64,000 nucleotides of DNA from CAMUQR01 sp963526735 (GCA_963526735.1 CAURNU010000005.1:13468-77467), one strand, 5' to 3'; shown: positions 27,617-36,120, numbered from the stretch's first letter. Notes: generated by a model from the letters alone, not told the origin. Numbers and translations are program-made.

Positions 27617-28608
27617 TGTTAAATCTGAAAGGTAAGTCATTTTTGGCGCTGAAGGACTTTAGTCCACGCCAAATTCGCCTGATGCTTGATACTGCTATTC
27701 AGTTCAAGAAAAATAAATATACCGGAGTACCAAACCGCATTCATGAAGGCAAAAACATTGCTCTGCTGTTTGAAAAAACTTCTACGCGAACCCGTTGCGC
27801 TTTTGTGACGGGAGCGCACGACCTTGGTATTCACGCTGAATACCTTGGCAAAGACGATATTCAGCTTGGTAAAAAAGAATCAGTCGAAGACACTGCTAAA
27901 GTGCTAGGTCGGATGTTTGACGGTATTGAGTTTCGTGGTTTTGATCACAAAACTGTTGAAATACTCGCCAAGCACTCTGGTGTGCCAGTTTGGAATGGTT
28001 TGACGGATAAGTTTCACCCAACTCAAGGCCTGGCGGATTTGATGACAATTGAAGAAAACCTTGGTTTCCTAAAAGGTGCGCGCCTCGCTTATGTTGGTGA
28101 TGGTCGCAACAATGTGGCTAATACTTTGATGTTTGCGTCGGCGCTGATGGGACTGGATTTTCGCATTGGCTCACCGAAGGAACTCTTTCCAGATCCAGCT
28201 TTAGTAGAAGAAGCTAAAGCTTTGATTGCTAAATACAAAACCGGTGCGTCAATCACCATTACCGATAACCCAAAACAAGCAGTAGCTGGCGTTGATGCCG
28301 TTTATACTGACGTGTGGGTCTCCATGGGCGAGGAGGATAAATTCGCCGAACGAATTGGTTTACTAAAAGCGTATCAAATCAATCGAGAGCTGATGACATC
28401 CACCGGCAATGCCGATGTTAAATTCTTGCACTGTCTGCCAGCTTTTCATGACAAAGAAACGATTTTTGGTAAACAAGTGTTTGAACAACATGGTTTAACT
28501 GAGATGGAAGTATCAGACGAAGTCTTCCGTTCGCCAGCTAGCGTGGTGTTTGATCAAGCGGAAAATCGGATTTATACGATTGAAGCAATTATGGCTCTAA
28601 CAATCTAG
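27616..28608 (+). CDS. arcB: Ornithine carbamoyltransferase, catabolic
   Basis: 330 aa. It splits citrulline with phosphate into ornithine and carbamoyl phosphate in this context. The carbamoyl phosphate site is FEKTSTRTRCAF (~52-63). HPTQGLADLMT (~133) and the ornithine-binding HCLPAFHD (~272) are intact, and the C-terminal RSPASVVFDQAENR is typical. Length and motifs match catabolic ArcB. The start overlaps the arcA stop by 1 nt. Directly followed, after 29 nt, by the antiporter gene. Confidence 0.97.
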   Translation: MLNLKGKSFLALKDFSPRQIRLMLDTAIQFKKNKYTGVPNRIHEGKNIALLFEKTSTRTRCAFVTGAHDLGIHAEYLGKDDIQLGKKESVEDTAKVLGRMFDGIEFRGFDHKTVEILAKHSGVPVWNGLTDKFHPTQGLADLMTIEENLGFLKGARLAYVGDGRNNVANTLMFASALMGLDFRIGSPKELFPDPALVEEAKALIAKYKTGASITITDNPKQAVAGVDAVYTDVWVSMGEEDKFAERIGLLKAYQINRELMTSTGNADVKFLHCLPAFHDKETIFGKQVFEQHGLTEMEVSDEVFRSPASVVFDQAENRIYTIEAIMALTI

Positions 28609-28637
28609 AGCGACAACAACAAAAGAAAGGATAAGAT

Positions 28638-30194
28638 ATGGCTACAGATGATAAGCCAAAAAAGAAAGCATTTAAAATGCCTTCAGCTTTCAGCACACTA
28701 TTTATAATTATCGCGCTGATGGCTGCTTTGACCTGGATTATTCCTTCAGGTAAATATAACATGATTCCTGATCCAAACGATTCCTCTAAGGAAATCCGTG
28801 AAGCAGGTAGCTACAAATCGACCGAAAAAGTCGAAACAACTAAAGACGAAAAGACCGGTGAGGAAACAACAACCGATCGACGTCAGGGAGCTTGGGACGT
28901 CTTTATTTCACCAATCAAAGGTATGACCGAAAAACTTGATGTGATTGTCTTCGTCTTAATCTTGGGTGGTTTCTTGGGCGTGGTAATGAAAACTGGCGCA
29001 CTCGACGCTGCACTTGGCAGTCTGCTGAAGAAAATGAAAGGCAAAGAGAAATGGCTCATCCCAATCTTGATGATTCTCTTCGCAATTGGTGGTACTACTT
29101 ACGGTATGCAAGAAGAAGCCGTAGCTTTTTATGCGCTAGTTGTGCCAATTATGCTGGCCGCTGGCTATAACGCTATGACAGCGGTAATGGTCATCGTCCT
29201 CGGTGGTGGCGTTGGTGTGATGGCTTCAACCATTAACCCATTCTCAACCGGTATCGCTGCTAAATCAGCGGGTGTGGAACTGGGTAAAATTCTAGGTGTC
29301 CAAGCCTTGATTATGGTTCTGTCGCTAATCGCTGCGATTATCTTCGTCATGCGCTACGCTTCGAAGGTAAAAGCTGGTGCTTACAAGGAAGACTCAGTTG
29401 GTAAACCTTCAGTCAAGGCGCTTGATATGAGCAATGTGCCAGAATATACCGGTGCTCGTAAGGCTATCATGGCGATTTTTGCGCTGACTTTCTTAGTGAT
29501 GATTATTTCGCTAATTCCATGGAGCAATTTTGAGATTACTTTGTTCCAAGATATTCACAAATATCTGTCAGATCTGCCAATTATCGGTGTGATCTTCGGT
29601 TTCTCACACAATGTGCCATTTGGTGAATGGTACTTTAACGAGATTTCAGCTCTGTTCTTGATTTCAACTGGTATTATCGCAGCAATTTATGCTAAGGATT
29701 TTGCCAAACAGGAAGTTTCTATCACCGATACTTTCATCGCTGGCGTGGCCGATCTACTGAGCGTGGCTCTGATTATCGCCGTTGCCGCAGCGGTATCAGT
29801 GGTAATGCAAGCTGGTGGTATCCAAGATACAATCATTCACTGGGGTGAAGAAGCTCTCAAGAACGTCGGTGGCGGTCTAGTTGGTATCTTGGCTTATTTG
29901 TTCTACCTACCAATGTCATTTATTATTCCATCGTCATCTGGTTTGGCAGCGGCAACTATGCCGGTGATTGCGCCAGTGGCTGACCTGGTCCACTCCAGCA
30001 AAGAAGCTATGGTGGTGGCCTTCGCAACTGCATCTGGTTTGCTGAATATGATGGCGCCAACTATTGCTTCACTGTTAGCTGGTTTGGCTTTAGCGGGTGT
30101 GCCGTATAAGAACTGGTTGAAGCGTGTTGCTCCAATTATGGCTATTTTTGCCTTGATTAGTGTGGTGGTAATCTTCTTAATGGGGGTAATGTAG
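28638..30194 (+). CDS. YfcC/ArcD2-type amino acid antiporter (probable arginine-ornithine exchange)
   Basis: 518 aa, 11-13 transmembrane segments, with a soluble Glu/Lys/Thr-rich loop at ~42-80. FSTLFIIIALMAALTWIIPSGKY, GGTTYGMQEEAVAFY and PSSSGLAAATMPVIAPVAD are typical of the YfcC/DcuC-like basic amino acid carrier family found inside ADI operons. In this position it most likely exchanges external arginine for ornithine, so uptake costs no ATP. It is not the APC-type ArcD. SD AAAGGA lies 7 nt upstream. The carbamate kinase gene starts on the last base of its stop codon. Confidence 0.9.
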   Translation: MATDDKPKKKAFKMPSAFSTLFIIIALMAALTWIIPSGKYNMIPDPNDSSKEIREAGSYKSTEKVETTKDEKTGEETTTDRRQGAWDVFISPIKGMTEKLDVIVFVLILGGFLGVVMKTGALDAALGSLLKKMKGKEKWLIPILMILFAIGGTTYGMQEEAVAFYALVVPIMLAAGYNAMTAVMVIVLGGGVGVMASTINPFSTGIAAKSAGVELGKILGVQALIMVLSLIAAIIFVMRYASKVKAGAYKEDSVGKPSVKALDMSNVPEYTGARKAIMAIFALTFLVMIISLIPWSNFEITLFQDIHKYLSDLPIIGVIFGFSHNVPFGEWYFNEISALFLISTGIIAAIYAKDFAKQEVSITDTFIAGVADLLSVALIIAVAAAVSVVMQAGGIQDTIIHWGEEALKNVGGGLVGILAYLFYLPMSFIIPSSSGLAAATMPVIAPVADLVHSSKEAMVVAFATASGLLNMMAPTIASLLAGLALAGVPYKNWLKRVAPIMAIFALISVVVIFLMGVM

Positions 30195-31132
30195 TGACTC
30201 GTATCGTAGTCGCTCTCGGTGGTAATGCCTTGTCGCTTGACGGCAAGGCAACTGCCACTGCTCAACAACAAGTCGCTAACCAAACTGCTGGTTTGTTGGC
30301 GCGTTTAGTGCAAGCCGGTCACGAACTGGCCGTAGTGCATGGTAATGGTCCACAAATTGGCAATATTATCCTGCATGAAGAAGCGATTAATACCGAAAAA
30401 ACCCCGACTATGCCTGTTGATACCTGTGGAGCGATGAGTCAGGGACAAATTGGCTATTGGCTCCAAAACGCTTTCTTCAATAATTTTCAAGCTTTAGGTA
30501 TTAACAAGCCAGTGGCCGCCATGGTGACGCAAGTGCTAGTTGATCCAAACGATCCAGCATTTTCTAATCCAACCAAGCCAATTGGTCCGTTTTATAGCGA
30601 AGAAGAAGCTAAAAAACTCTCGGCGGAGCATGGTTTTACGGTTAAAGAAGACGCCGGTCGTGGTTGGCGCAAGGTTGTACCTTCGCCAGCGCCAATTGAT
30701 ATCGTGGAAGCTGATTTGGTCAAAATGGCGCTTGATAACCAAGCAATTTTGATCGCAGCTGGTGGTGGCGGTATTCCGGTTTACTATAAGGACGATAAGT
30801 TAGTCGGACTTGAGGCGGTAATCGATAAAGATTTCGCTGCCGCTAAGTTAGCGGAGATTATCGATGCTGATATACTCCTGATTTTGACAGCGGTGGATAC
30901 GATCAAGATCAATTACGGTCAACCTGACGAGCAGTCAATTAGTCAAATGACTCTTGATCAAGCGCGTCAATATATCGCCGAAGGTCAATTTGCGCCTGGC
31001 AGTATGTTGCCAAAAGTTGAAGCGTCGATTAAATTCGTGTCAACTGGTGGCGGTCGCCAAGCGATTATTACTACGCCAGAGGGCGCACTTGATGCTATTA
31101 ACGGCTTAACTGGTACGAAAATTACGAATTAG
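30194..31132 (+). CDS. arcC: Carbamate kinase
   Basis: 312 aa, starting with GTG at 30194, coupled to the antiporter stop (1-nt overlap). It makes ATP from carbamoyl phosphate and ADP. IVVALGGNALS (~4-14), VVHGNGPQIGN (~48-58), the Lys-containing RGWRKVVPSPAP and ILIAAGGGGIPV (~176-187) are all present. It completes the ADI pathway in the order arcA-arcB-antiporter-arcC. A long perfect hairpin without a T run follows at 31142-31190. Confidence 0.97.
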   Translation: MTRIVVALGGNALSLDGKATATAQQQVANQTAGLLARLVQAGHELAVVHGNGPQIGNIILHEEAINTEKTPTMPVDTCGAMSQGQIGYWLQNAFFNNFQALGINKPVAAMVTQVLVDPNDPAFSNPTKPIGPFYSEEEAKKLSAEHGFTVKEDAGRGWRKVVPSPAPIDIVEADLVKMALDNQAILIAAGGGGIPVYYKDDKLVGLEAVIDKDFAAAKLAEIIDADILLILTAVDTIKINYGQPDEQSISQMTLDQARQYIAEGQFAPGSMLPKVEASIKFVSTGGGRQAIITTPEGALDAINGLTGTKITN

Positions 31133-31141
31133 ATACAGTTA

Positions 31142-31190
31142 GATTCTAGAAAGGAATAATGTTGTATAAAAAACAACAATTTCTAGAATC
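31142..31190. other. Perfect nested inverted repeat after the ADI operon
   Basis: Outer arms GATTCTAGAAA (31142-31152) and TTTCTAGAATC (31180-31190) pair perfectly. Inner arms GTTGT (31161-31165) and ACAAC (31173-31177) can extend the hairpin. No T run follows on either strand, so it is more likely an mRNA 3'-end stabiliser or a protein-binding site than a simple terminator. Confidence 0.75.
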
Positions 31191-31195
31191 GATAC

Positions 31196-31224
31196 TTTAC
31201 CTAATAACACGCTTATGCTAAAAT
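31196..31224 (+). promoter_or_regulatory. Promoter of the 1056-aa surface protein
   Basis: TTTACC (31196-31201), 17-nt spacer, extended -10 TGC-TAAAAT (31219-31224) in the recurring TTATGCTAWAAW motif. Confidence 0.55.
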
Positions 31225-31257
31225 ATTACTTAAGTGTAATTATCAAAAAAAGAGGAG

Positions 31258-34200
31258 ATGATGTTGGATTTTATTAACAAAAAAAGATCAAATAGAGCAT
31301 CAGCACAAGTTAGTGCTAATCAGACACAAAAACCGCTCAAAAGCTCGCGGATTTCAGTCAAATATATCATTACCGAAACGAAAACTATTCCAGTGTTGTT
31401 GGCGATGATGTTTATCGTGGCTTTGATTCCAATCGTGTCGAAGATTAAACGCCAACAATCTACTAATGCCGCTCCTAATCAAGCAACTTGGAACTTCGCT
31501 CACCTCGATCATTATCGATATAATGCAACTGAAATTGATATCACCCCTAATAGCGCCAAATTAGCAGTTTTGCCAACCTCTTTTCGTTTAACGGCTGATG
31601 AAGCTAATATCAATGATGCGTTTATAGTGTATGATCCCAGTCGCACCAGTATCGTCACTGATCCGCAAAATCCTAATAATAAAGTCTATAAGTTTAAGGG
31701 TGGTAGTGGAGGATATCATATTCTGACGACTAAATATATTCCAATTAATCATAATTTTACTTATCAGGTGACTGGTAAAATTAAATCTGCCAAACCTGGT
31801 CTTTTTGGTCGATTAGACTTAGCTATGTGGGCGAAGTCCGGAGTGGACGAATCACCGCATTGGCGCCAAAAGACTCGTTATGGTGATGTCGCAACTATTA
31901 CTAGTGTTGAACCGGGGCATATCACTGTGAACGGGGCTAACCTAGCCACTTGGGCGAACGGCAATGTGGGATGGCACCGAAGTGTTATGCTCTATTACAA
32001 TGGCTACACTGGTGGCCTACCAGATGCTATTCTTGAGTGTCGTGCTAGTGGCTATGCAACTCTCAGCGATGGATTCTTTGCCGTAGCGGAAAACAATAAA
32101 ATTCATACTAATTGTAAAATGCCTGATGAAGTTAAAAATCGTATTCGTCCAGGTGTAACACAAATTACCGGTGTCGTTGGTCAGGCTCCAGCTAGTCACA
32201 TGACGACTACTTTTCCAAATAGTAACACAGCCTGGACGCCGTTTAGTGCAACAATCACTGGTACTTTAACTGATCGTGTTAATAATAATGATAAATTTGA
32301 AATCGGCACGCGTCGGACGCATATTGATTTTACAGTTAATGGAGGTTTGGATGATCGCTATGAAACCTTGATTGATGACATTGAAGTACGCGTGATTGGT
32401 GCTCAACCAACTTACTCATGGGCAGCTCCAGTAATTCATAGTGCTTATCCGCATCATTTCGATGGCAAGGCATTATCGTTTACTAATACTCTTGGTGTGA
32501 GTACGACTGAGCAAGAAGTTCGTTACCAGATTTCGATCAATAACGGCCAGACTTGGCTGTGGTGGAATGGCACGAATTGGGCTGAAGTTAATCATACGCG
32601 TGTTTTGCAAGGTGATGATCCTGCGGGTATCGCCACCGCTATTTTACCCGATATTACTTTCCCAGAAACGCAAGCTAACCCAGCTTCGGTGATTAACGCG
32701 AACTTAAGCTCGCTAACTTCAACTGGTGGTGACTTTCGCTGGCGTGCGTTCCTAGTTTCGAACGGTAGTAAGCAAGTTGAACTACGCGAAGTTAGTTTCT
32801 CGGGTGAGCTAGTACCGTCAGCCCCTCAAAACTTAACCGCAACTCAAATCACCCAGCCACACCCAACTATTCCGAGTGCGATTGACTCGCTGAATCAAGT
32901 GCGTCTCAATTGGAAACGTCCTGCTAACGAGGGTAGTTCGCAACTAACGAGCTATCGTTTGTATTATAAACTGTCTGGTCAACCCGATAACCAATATGTC
33001 GAAGTTGCCGGTACAAACACACTTTCGACAACGGCAACAGACTTGACTTTTACCGTCCCAAATCTCACTTACAAGGCTAACTACGATTTCCGTCTGGTTG
33101 CTACTAACCAGGCTGGTACTTCGCAAGCGGCACTTGTTCAGAATGTCAACATTAAAGATACAACTGCGCCAGTCTTGCATGGTGTCCAAGAAACTACCGT
33201 TAACCAAAATGCTACTTTTGATCCATTGGCTGGTGTGACGGCAGTGGATAATGTTGATGGCAATATTACTAATATCTCAGTATATGGTGATACGGTCAAT
33301 ACGGCGCAAGTTGCTAGTTATACTGTAGTGTATTTTGTGCAGGATTCATCAGGTAATCGTACTATTGTGAATCGTCGTGTGACTGTGCTGTCGCAAACCC
33401 CAACCTCACCACAAAATCTCACCGCTAGTCAGTCTGGCACGACTAATTCAATCCAAGTGTCTTGGCAAGTTCCGGCTACGGTCAATGGTTCTTTGCGTGG
33501 CTACCAGCTCGAATATAAACGCCATCAAGATACTGCTTGGCAAGTTTATAACAACTCTGATACAACGCCTTTGACACAGACTAGTGTGACTTTGTCGGGT
33601 CTGAATTTCGGTCAATTCTATGATATTCAAGTGCGGGCAATTAATAATATTGGCCCTTCGACGCCAGCTATCGTTCAGAATATTCTGGTTCGTGATCAAA
33701 CCGCACCAACAATTCAAGGCGCAACAAACTTAACAATTGATTTCGCTTCGAGTTTCGATCCAATGCAGGGCGTGACTGCAACCGACGATCAAGACGGCAC
33801 GATTACGAATAGGATTTTCTACACTGGCACAGTTAATACGCACGCTCTTGGCAACTATCTGATTGTCTATCACGTGCAAGATAGTGCTAATAATCTAGCT
33901 GTGGCGAGTCGAACCATCACTGTCACTCAGACAGTCACGCCTAGTCCAACTAGCCTGCAAGCCAACCAAGTTCAGCACTCTAAACAACTTGATCTGACCT
34001 GGCAGGCGCCAGCGCATAATGGTGGTTCACCAATTACTGGCTATCAAATCGCCTACAAGCCATCAAATCAGACTAATTGGACAACCATTCCTCAATTAGT
34101 GAATGATACTCATTATGTGCTTAATAATTTAGAATACGGTGTCGAATACGATATTCAAATTCGTGCGGTCAATGCTGTTGGTCAATCTAATCCAGTGCAA

Positions 34201-34428
34201 ATTCAAGCTCGACTAACAGCACCGCCAACGCCACCGACACCACCATCAACGCTACCAGCACATCACCACACTAGCCAACAGCCAGCCAACACTTCGATTG
34301 CTACTGGTTTGCCAAATTCTGGCTATGGGCCTCAAGATAATAAAATCTTTATCGTAATTGTAGCGATTGTGGTTGCTGGATTGACGACTGTGGCGGTAAT
34401 CTTAATAAAGAAAAAGCATCGCAAATAA
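31258..34428 (+). CDS. Wall-anchored surface protein with FN3 and DUF5011-like Ig domains
   Basis: 1056 aa. A signal anchor (~46-63, VLLAMMFIVALIPIVS) follows a charged N-terminus similar to that of the giant protein at 61115. Residues ~70-380 form a beta-rich ligand-binding-like region of unknown family. Three FN3 domains are visible (near 525-630, 715-815, 900-990), alternating with two DUF5011/HYR-like domains (TAPVLHGVQETTVNQNATFDP, TAPTIQGATNLTIDFASSFDP). A Pro-rich stretch then leads to LPNSG, a hydrophobic segment and KKKHRK, the layout of a sortase signal with an LPxTG variant. Starts at 31258 and 31261 are both possible; the SD GAGGAG ends at 31257, so 31261 has better spacing. Probably an adhesin. 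Confidence 0.87.
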   Translation: MMLDFINKKRSNRASAQVSANQTQKPLKSSRISVKYIITETKTIPVLLAMMFIVALIPIVSKIKRQQSTNAAPNQATWNFAHLDHYRYNATEIDITPNSAKLAVLPTSFRLTADEANINDAFIVYDPSRTSIVTDPQNPNNKVYKFKGGSGGYHILTTKYIPINHNFTYQVTGKIKSAKPGLFGRLDLAMWAKSGVDESPHWRQKTRYGDVATITSVEPGHITVNGANLATWANGNVGWHRSVMLYYNGYTGGLPDAILECRASGYATLSDGFFAVAENNKIHTNCKMPDEVKNRIRPGVTQITGVVGQAPASHMTTTFPNSNTAWTPFSATITGTLTDRVNNNDKFEIGTRRTHIDFTVNGGLDDRYETLIDDIEVRVIGAQPTYSWAAPVIHSAYPHHFDGKALSFTNTLGVSTTEQEVRYQISINNGQTWLWWNGTNWAEVNHTRVLQGDDPAGIATAILPDITFPETQANPASVINANLSSLTSTGGDFRWRAFLVSNGSKQVELREVSFSGELVPSAPQNLTATQITQPHPTIPSAIDSLNQVRLNWKRPANEGSSQLTSYRLYYKLSGQPDNQYVEVAGTNTLSTTATDLTFTVPNLTYKANYDFRLVATNQAGTSQAALVQNVNIKDTTAPVLHGVQETTVNQNATFDPLAGVTAVDNVDGNITNISVYGDTVNTAQVASYTVVYFVQDSSGNRTIVNRRVTVLSQTPTSPQNLTASQSGTTNSIQVSWQVPATVNGSLRGYQLEYKRHQDTAWQVYNNSDTTPLTQTSVTLSGLNFGQFYDIQVRAINNIGPSTPAIVQNILVRDQTAPTIQGATNLTIDFASSFDPMQGVTATDDQDGTITNRIFYTGTVNTHALGNYLIVYHVQDSANNLAVASRTITVTQTVTPSPTSLQANQVQHSKQLDLTWQAPAHNGGSPITGYQIAYKPSNQTNWTTIPQLVNDTHYVLNNLEYGVEYDIQIRAVNAVGQSNPVQIQARLTAPPTPPTPPSTLPAHHHTSQQPANTSIATGLPNSGYGPQDNKIFIVIVAIVVAGLTTVAVILIKKKHRK

Positions 34429-34456
34429 TCGCTAAATTAGCATTAAACCCAAAAAA

Positions 34457-34485
34457 CGCCAAGATTTTGCCATCTTGGTGTTTTT
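34457..34485 (+). terminator. Rho-independent terminator of the surface protein gene
   Basis: CGCCAAGAT (34457-34465) pairs with ATCTTGGTG (34472-34480, one G-U), followed by five T. Confidence 0.85.
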
Positions 34486-34504
34486 ATTGAGGTCAGTGAG
34501 CGAT

Positions 34505-34534
34505 TAATCCACAGAAAATCCGGGTTTTTCCACA
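34505..34534 (+). promoter_or_regulatory. Two DnaA-box-like 9-mers
   Basis: TAATCCACA (34505-34513) and TTTTCCACA (34526-34534) each differ by one base from the DnaA box TTATCCACA. They lie in the same orientation 21 bp apart, i.e. two helical turns, just upstream of the 34553 promoter. No dnaA or other origin gene is in the window, so a regulatory role is likelier than an origin. Confidence 0.35.
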
Positions 34535-34552
34535 GGAAATACGCTTATGGTA

Positions 34553-34581
34553 TTGACTTTTGTGATGTTTTTTGATACAAT
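34553..34581 (+). promoter_or_regulatory. Strong promoter of a short intergenic transcription unit
   Basis: TTGACT (34553-34558), 17-nt spacer, TACAAT (34576-34581). The start site would fall near 34588, one base before a tiny ORF. Confidence 0.7.
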
Positions 34582-34588
34582 ATTAGCC

Positions 34589-34615
34589 ATGTCTTTTGAT
34601 AATACAAGTGACTAA
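34589..34615 (+). CDS. Possible leaderless 8-codon ORF in the short transcription unit
   Basis: ATG at 34589 sits 7 nt after the -10 box and would encode MSFDNTSD before TAA 34613-34615. Its stop overlaps the ATG of the next tiny ORF (TAATG). Such a short ORF could act as a leader peptide; chance is also possible. Confidence 0.3.
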   Translation: MSFDNTSD

Positions 34616-34656
34616 TGGTCGAAATCGCAGAAGACAGACAATTAAAAGAGGAGTAA
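34615..34656 (+). CDS. Possible 13-codon ORF coupled to the previous one
   Basis: MVEIAEDRQLKEE, starting at the TAATG junction. Its last codons, AAAGAGGAG, form the SD of the 30-codon ORF that follows in the same frame after one stop. This nesting of SD and codons is the pattern expected for translational coupling. Confidence 0.3.
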   Translation: MVEIAEDRQLKEE

Positions 34657-34659
34657 TCC

Positions 34660-34752
34660 ATGTCAATAGCCGTCGAATTTGTGCCTTCCAGGTGCAAAAA
34701 GATCGCAGTCGACGTGGTGCCTGCCGAATGGCAGCTCTATCTTGTTGATTAG
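34660..34752 (+). CDS. Possible 30-residue small protein
   Basis: ATG 34660 is preceded by AGAGGAG at a 6-7 nt distance, one of the best SDs in the window. The product begins MSIAVEFVPSRCKKIAVDVV and ends WQLYLVD. It has one Cys, no membrane segment and no family I recognise. The same RNA can fold: TTTGTGCCT (34677-34685) with AGGTGCAAA, and CTGCC with GGCAG around a GAAT loop (near 34722-34735). It may therefore be a structured RNA rather than, or as well as, a coding one. A strong terminator follows 22 nt after the stop. Confidence 0.45.
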   Translation: MSIAVEFVPSRCKKIAVDVVPAEWQLYLVD

Positions 34753-34774
34753 AGCATAAACAAAATTATATTGC

Positions 34775-34805
34775 AAAACCACCCCAAGGCACCGGGGTGG
34801 TTTTT
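34775..34805 (+). terminator. Strong terminator of the short transcription unit
   Basis: AAAACCACCCC (34775-34785) pairs with GGGGTGGTTTT (34794-34804), with a T run. With the promoter at 34553 it defines an RNA of about 215-220 nt. Confidence 0.85.
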
Positions 34806-34879
34806 GCGTGTTATCACTGGCACAATGACTGATTGATATGGCGAGTTAAATAATGATCACCAGACATCAGCACCGCTGA

Positions 34880-35557
34880 CTACTTTAATAATTTGCTCAT
34901 GTACTGTTTAAGTTTATCTTTATCGCCCCAGATTTCAGAATCGACATATTTGCCGTTAATGATTAAAGTCGGGGTGGCGCTCAGGTTGTGAGCTTTGCCT
35001 AGTTCCATGTCGAATTTGATTTTTTTGGCAATCTCATCAGATTTGAGGTCAGCGCGGAATTTATCAAGGTCTAGGCCAGCTTTTTTGGCGATATCTTCAA
35101 AAATCTCAGTGCGTTTCTCGCCAGCACCCGACCATTCGGCTTGACGTTCAAAAAGCTGAGCGTGAACTTGCCAAAACTTACCTTGGTGTTGAGCAGCTAG
35201 CGCGACACCTGAGGCGGCACGGGCGTCAGTGTGGCTCGGCAAGATAAAATTACGAAAAATTAACTTAACTTTACCCGGGTAGTCATTGACTAATCCTTGA
35301 AAAACTTGTTTATAGCGTCCACAAGCTGGACATTGGTAATCAGCATATTCAATTACGGTAATCGGCGCATTAGCATCACCCATCACAATTTCGTCAAAAT
35401 TGCCGTTGTCAGCATTGGCACTGATAGCAGTGTCTTTGTTATATTTGGTGATATCGAGGCGGTTTTGGTGGTTATAATAAATGCCATAAATAATCAAACC
35501 CACAACACTCAACACGAGCGCAACTCGAACAATCAGCCATTTGCGATCTTCATCCAT
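34880..35557 (-). CDS. DsbA-like thioredoxin-fold oxidoreductase, membrane anchored
   Basis: 225 aa from ATG 35557, which has a GGAG SD; an in-frame TTG at 35575 would add six residues. An N-terminal anchor (~8-27) places the domain outside the membrane. The thioredoxin-fold domain (~55-225) has the active site YADYQCPACGRYK (CPAC, ~74-86), an alpha-helical insert, and the cis-Pro loop SATPTLIINGKYV. It probably oxidises or isomerises disulfides in the Cys-containing surface proteins of this window. A reverse TATAAT lies at 35587-35592. No DsbB/VKOR partner is in the window. Confidence 0.9.
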   Translation of the reverse strand: MDEDRKWLIVRVALVLSVVGLIIYGIYYNHQNRLDITKYNKDTAISANADNGNFDEIVMGDANAPITVIEYADYQCPACGRYKQVFQGLVNDYPGKVKLIFRNFILPSHTDARAASGVALAAQHQGKFWQVHAQLFERQAEWSGAGEKRTEIFEDIAKKAGLDLDKFRADLKSDEIAKKIKFDMELGKAHNLSATPTLIINGKYVDSEIWGDKDKLKQYMSKLLK

Positions 35558-35644
35558 AAAACTCCATTCTGTCAAATTATCTACTTATTATACTAAAAAA
35601 GCTTATGGTGGGCAAGGTGCAGGCAATCAAAACGCCCATGAAAA

Positions 35645-35665
35645 AACCACCTCATTGAGGTGGTT
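35645..35665 (-). terminator. Terminator of orphan gene A, near-identical to the one at 36219
   Basis: AACCACCT (35645-35652) and AGGTGGTT (35658-35665) around CATTG; six T follow on the reverse strand. Confidence 0.85.
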
Positions 35666-35677
35666 AATTGTAAAATA

Positions 35678-36082
35678 CTATTCAACAAAATTAGCTTCAA
35701 GTTCTCTCTGAAGTAGTTTATGGCTCTCTTCAGAAAGCTCTGGGTGTGGAATTATGTCCGTCGTAGCAAACCTTAAGTCTGTGACACAAGTTTTGTATTT
35801 ATGCGTCAGCTCTTTAACTAGATTAAGAAATACTTCTTCTAGTTGTTGACTACTCAATTGCACTCTCTGAGTTGGCTGTGCTTGAGATGTCTTGTAGGCT
35901 AATTGAAACATATCAAATAGCTTTTCAACGTCAAGAGTGATTGATTCTTGCTTGCTATTAACTACAAATAATTCTGTTAGGATAAAGTTTAGACGCTGTT
36001 GCTCATCTTTATCCAGCTGAGCTCCGAAGTGCAATTTAATATTTGCTTGTACTGTGTTTAAAGTGCTAAAATTTCTCTTCAT
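35678..36082 (-). CDS. Orphan protein A, distantly related to 36248-36688
   Basis: 134 aa, no family recognised. Predicted mostly helical, soluble, without signal peptide, Cys-poor. It shares a pattern with the 146-aa protein upstream: an LxxLF...LFxxF block near the middle and a C-terminal block [AS]T[TE]xIIPxPxL followed by LLxxLExxF. Strong AGGAGGT SD 10 nt before the ATG, own terminator, and a perfect inverted repeat AGTTGC-N6-GCAACT (36121-36138) in its upstream region that could be an operator. The gene is monocistronic. Function unknown. Confidence 0.7.
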   Translation of the reverse strand: MKRNFSTLNTVQANIKLHFGAQLDKDEQQRLNFILTELFVVNSKQESITLDVEKLFDMFQLAYKTSQAQPTQRVQLSSQQLEEVFLNLVKELTHKYKTCVTDLRFATTDIIPHPELSEESHKLLQRELEANFVE

Positions 36083-36120
36083 ATCTTCATTACCTCCTAA
36101 TTTATATAATAGATATGATT

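Noticed and set aside
34505..34534. Chromosomal replication origin
   Set aside because: Only two imperfect boxes, no AT-rich unwinding element next to them that stands out, and no dnaA, dnaN or rpmH nearby.
34615..34752. Readthrough or stop-codon recoding joining the 13- and 30-codon ORFs
   Set aside because: The stop between them is TAA, which is not reassigned in this group, and a strong SD with its own ATG explains the second ORF.
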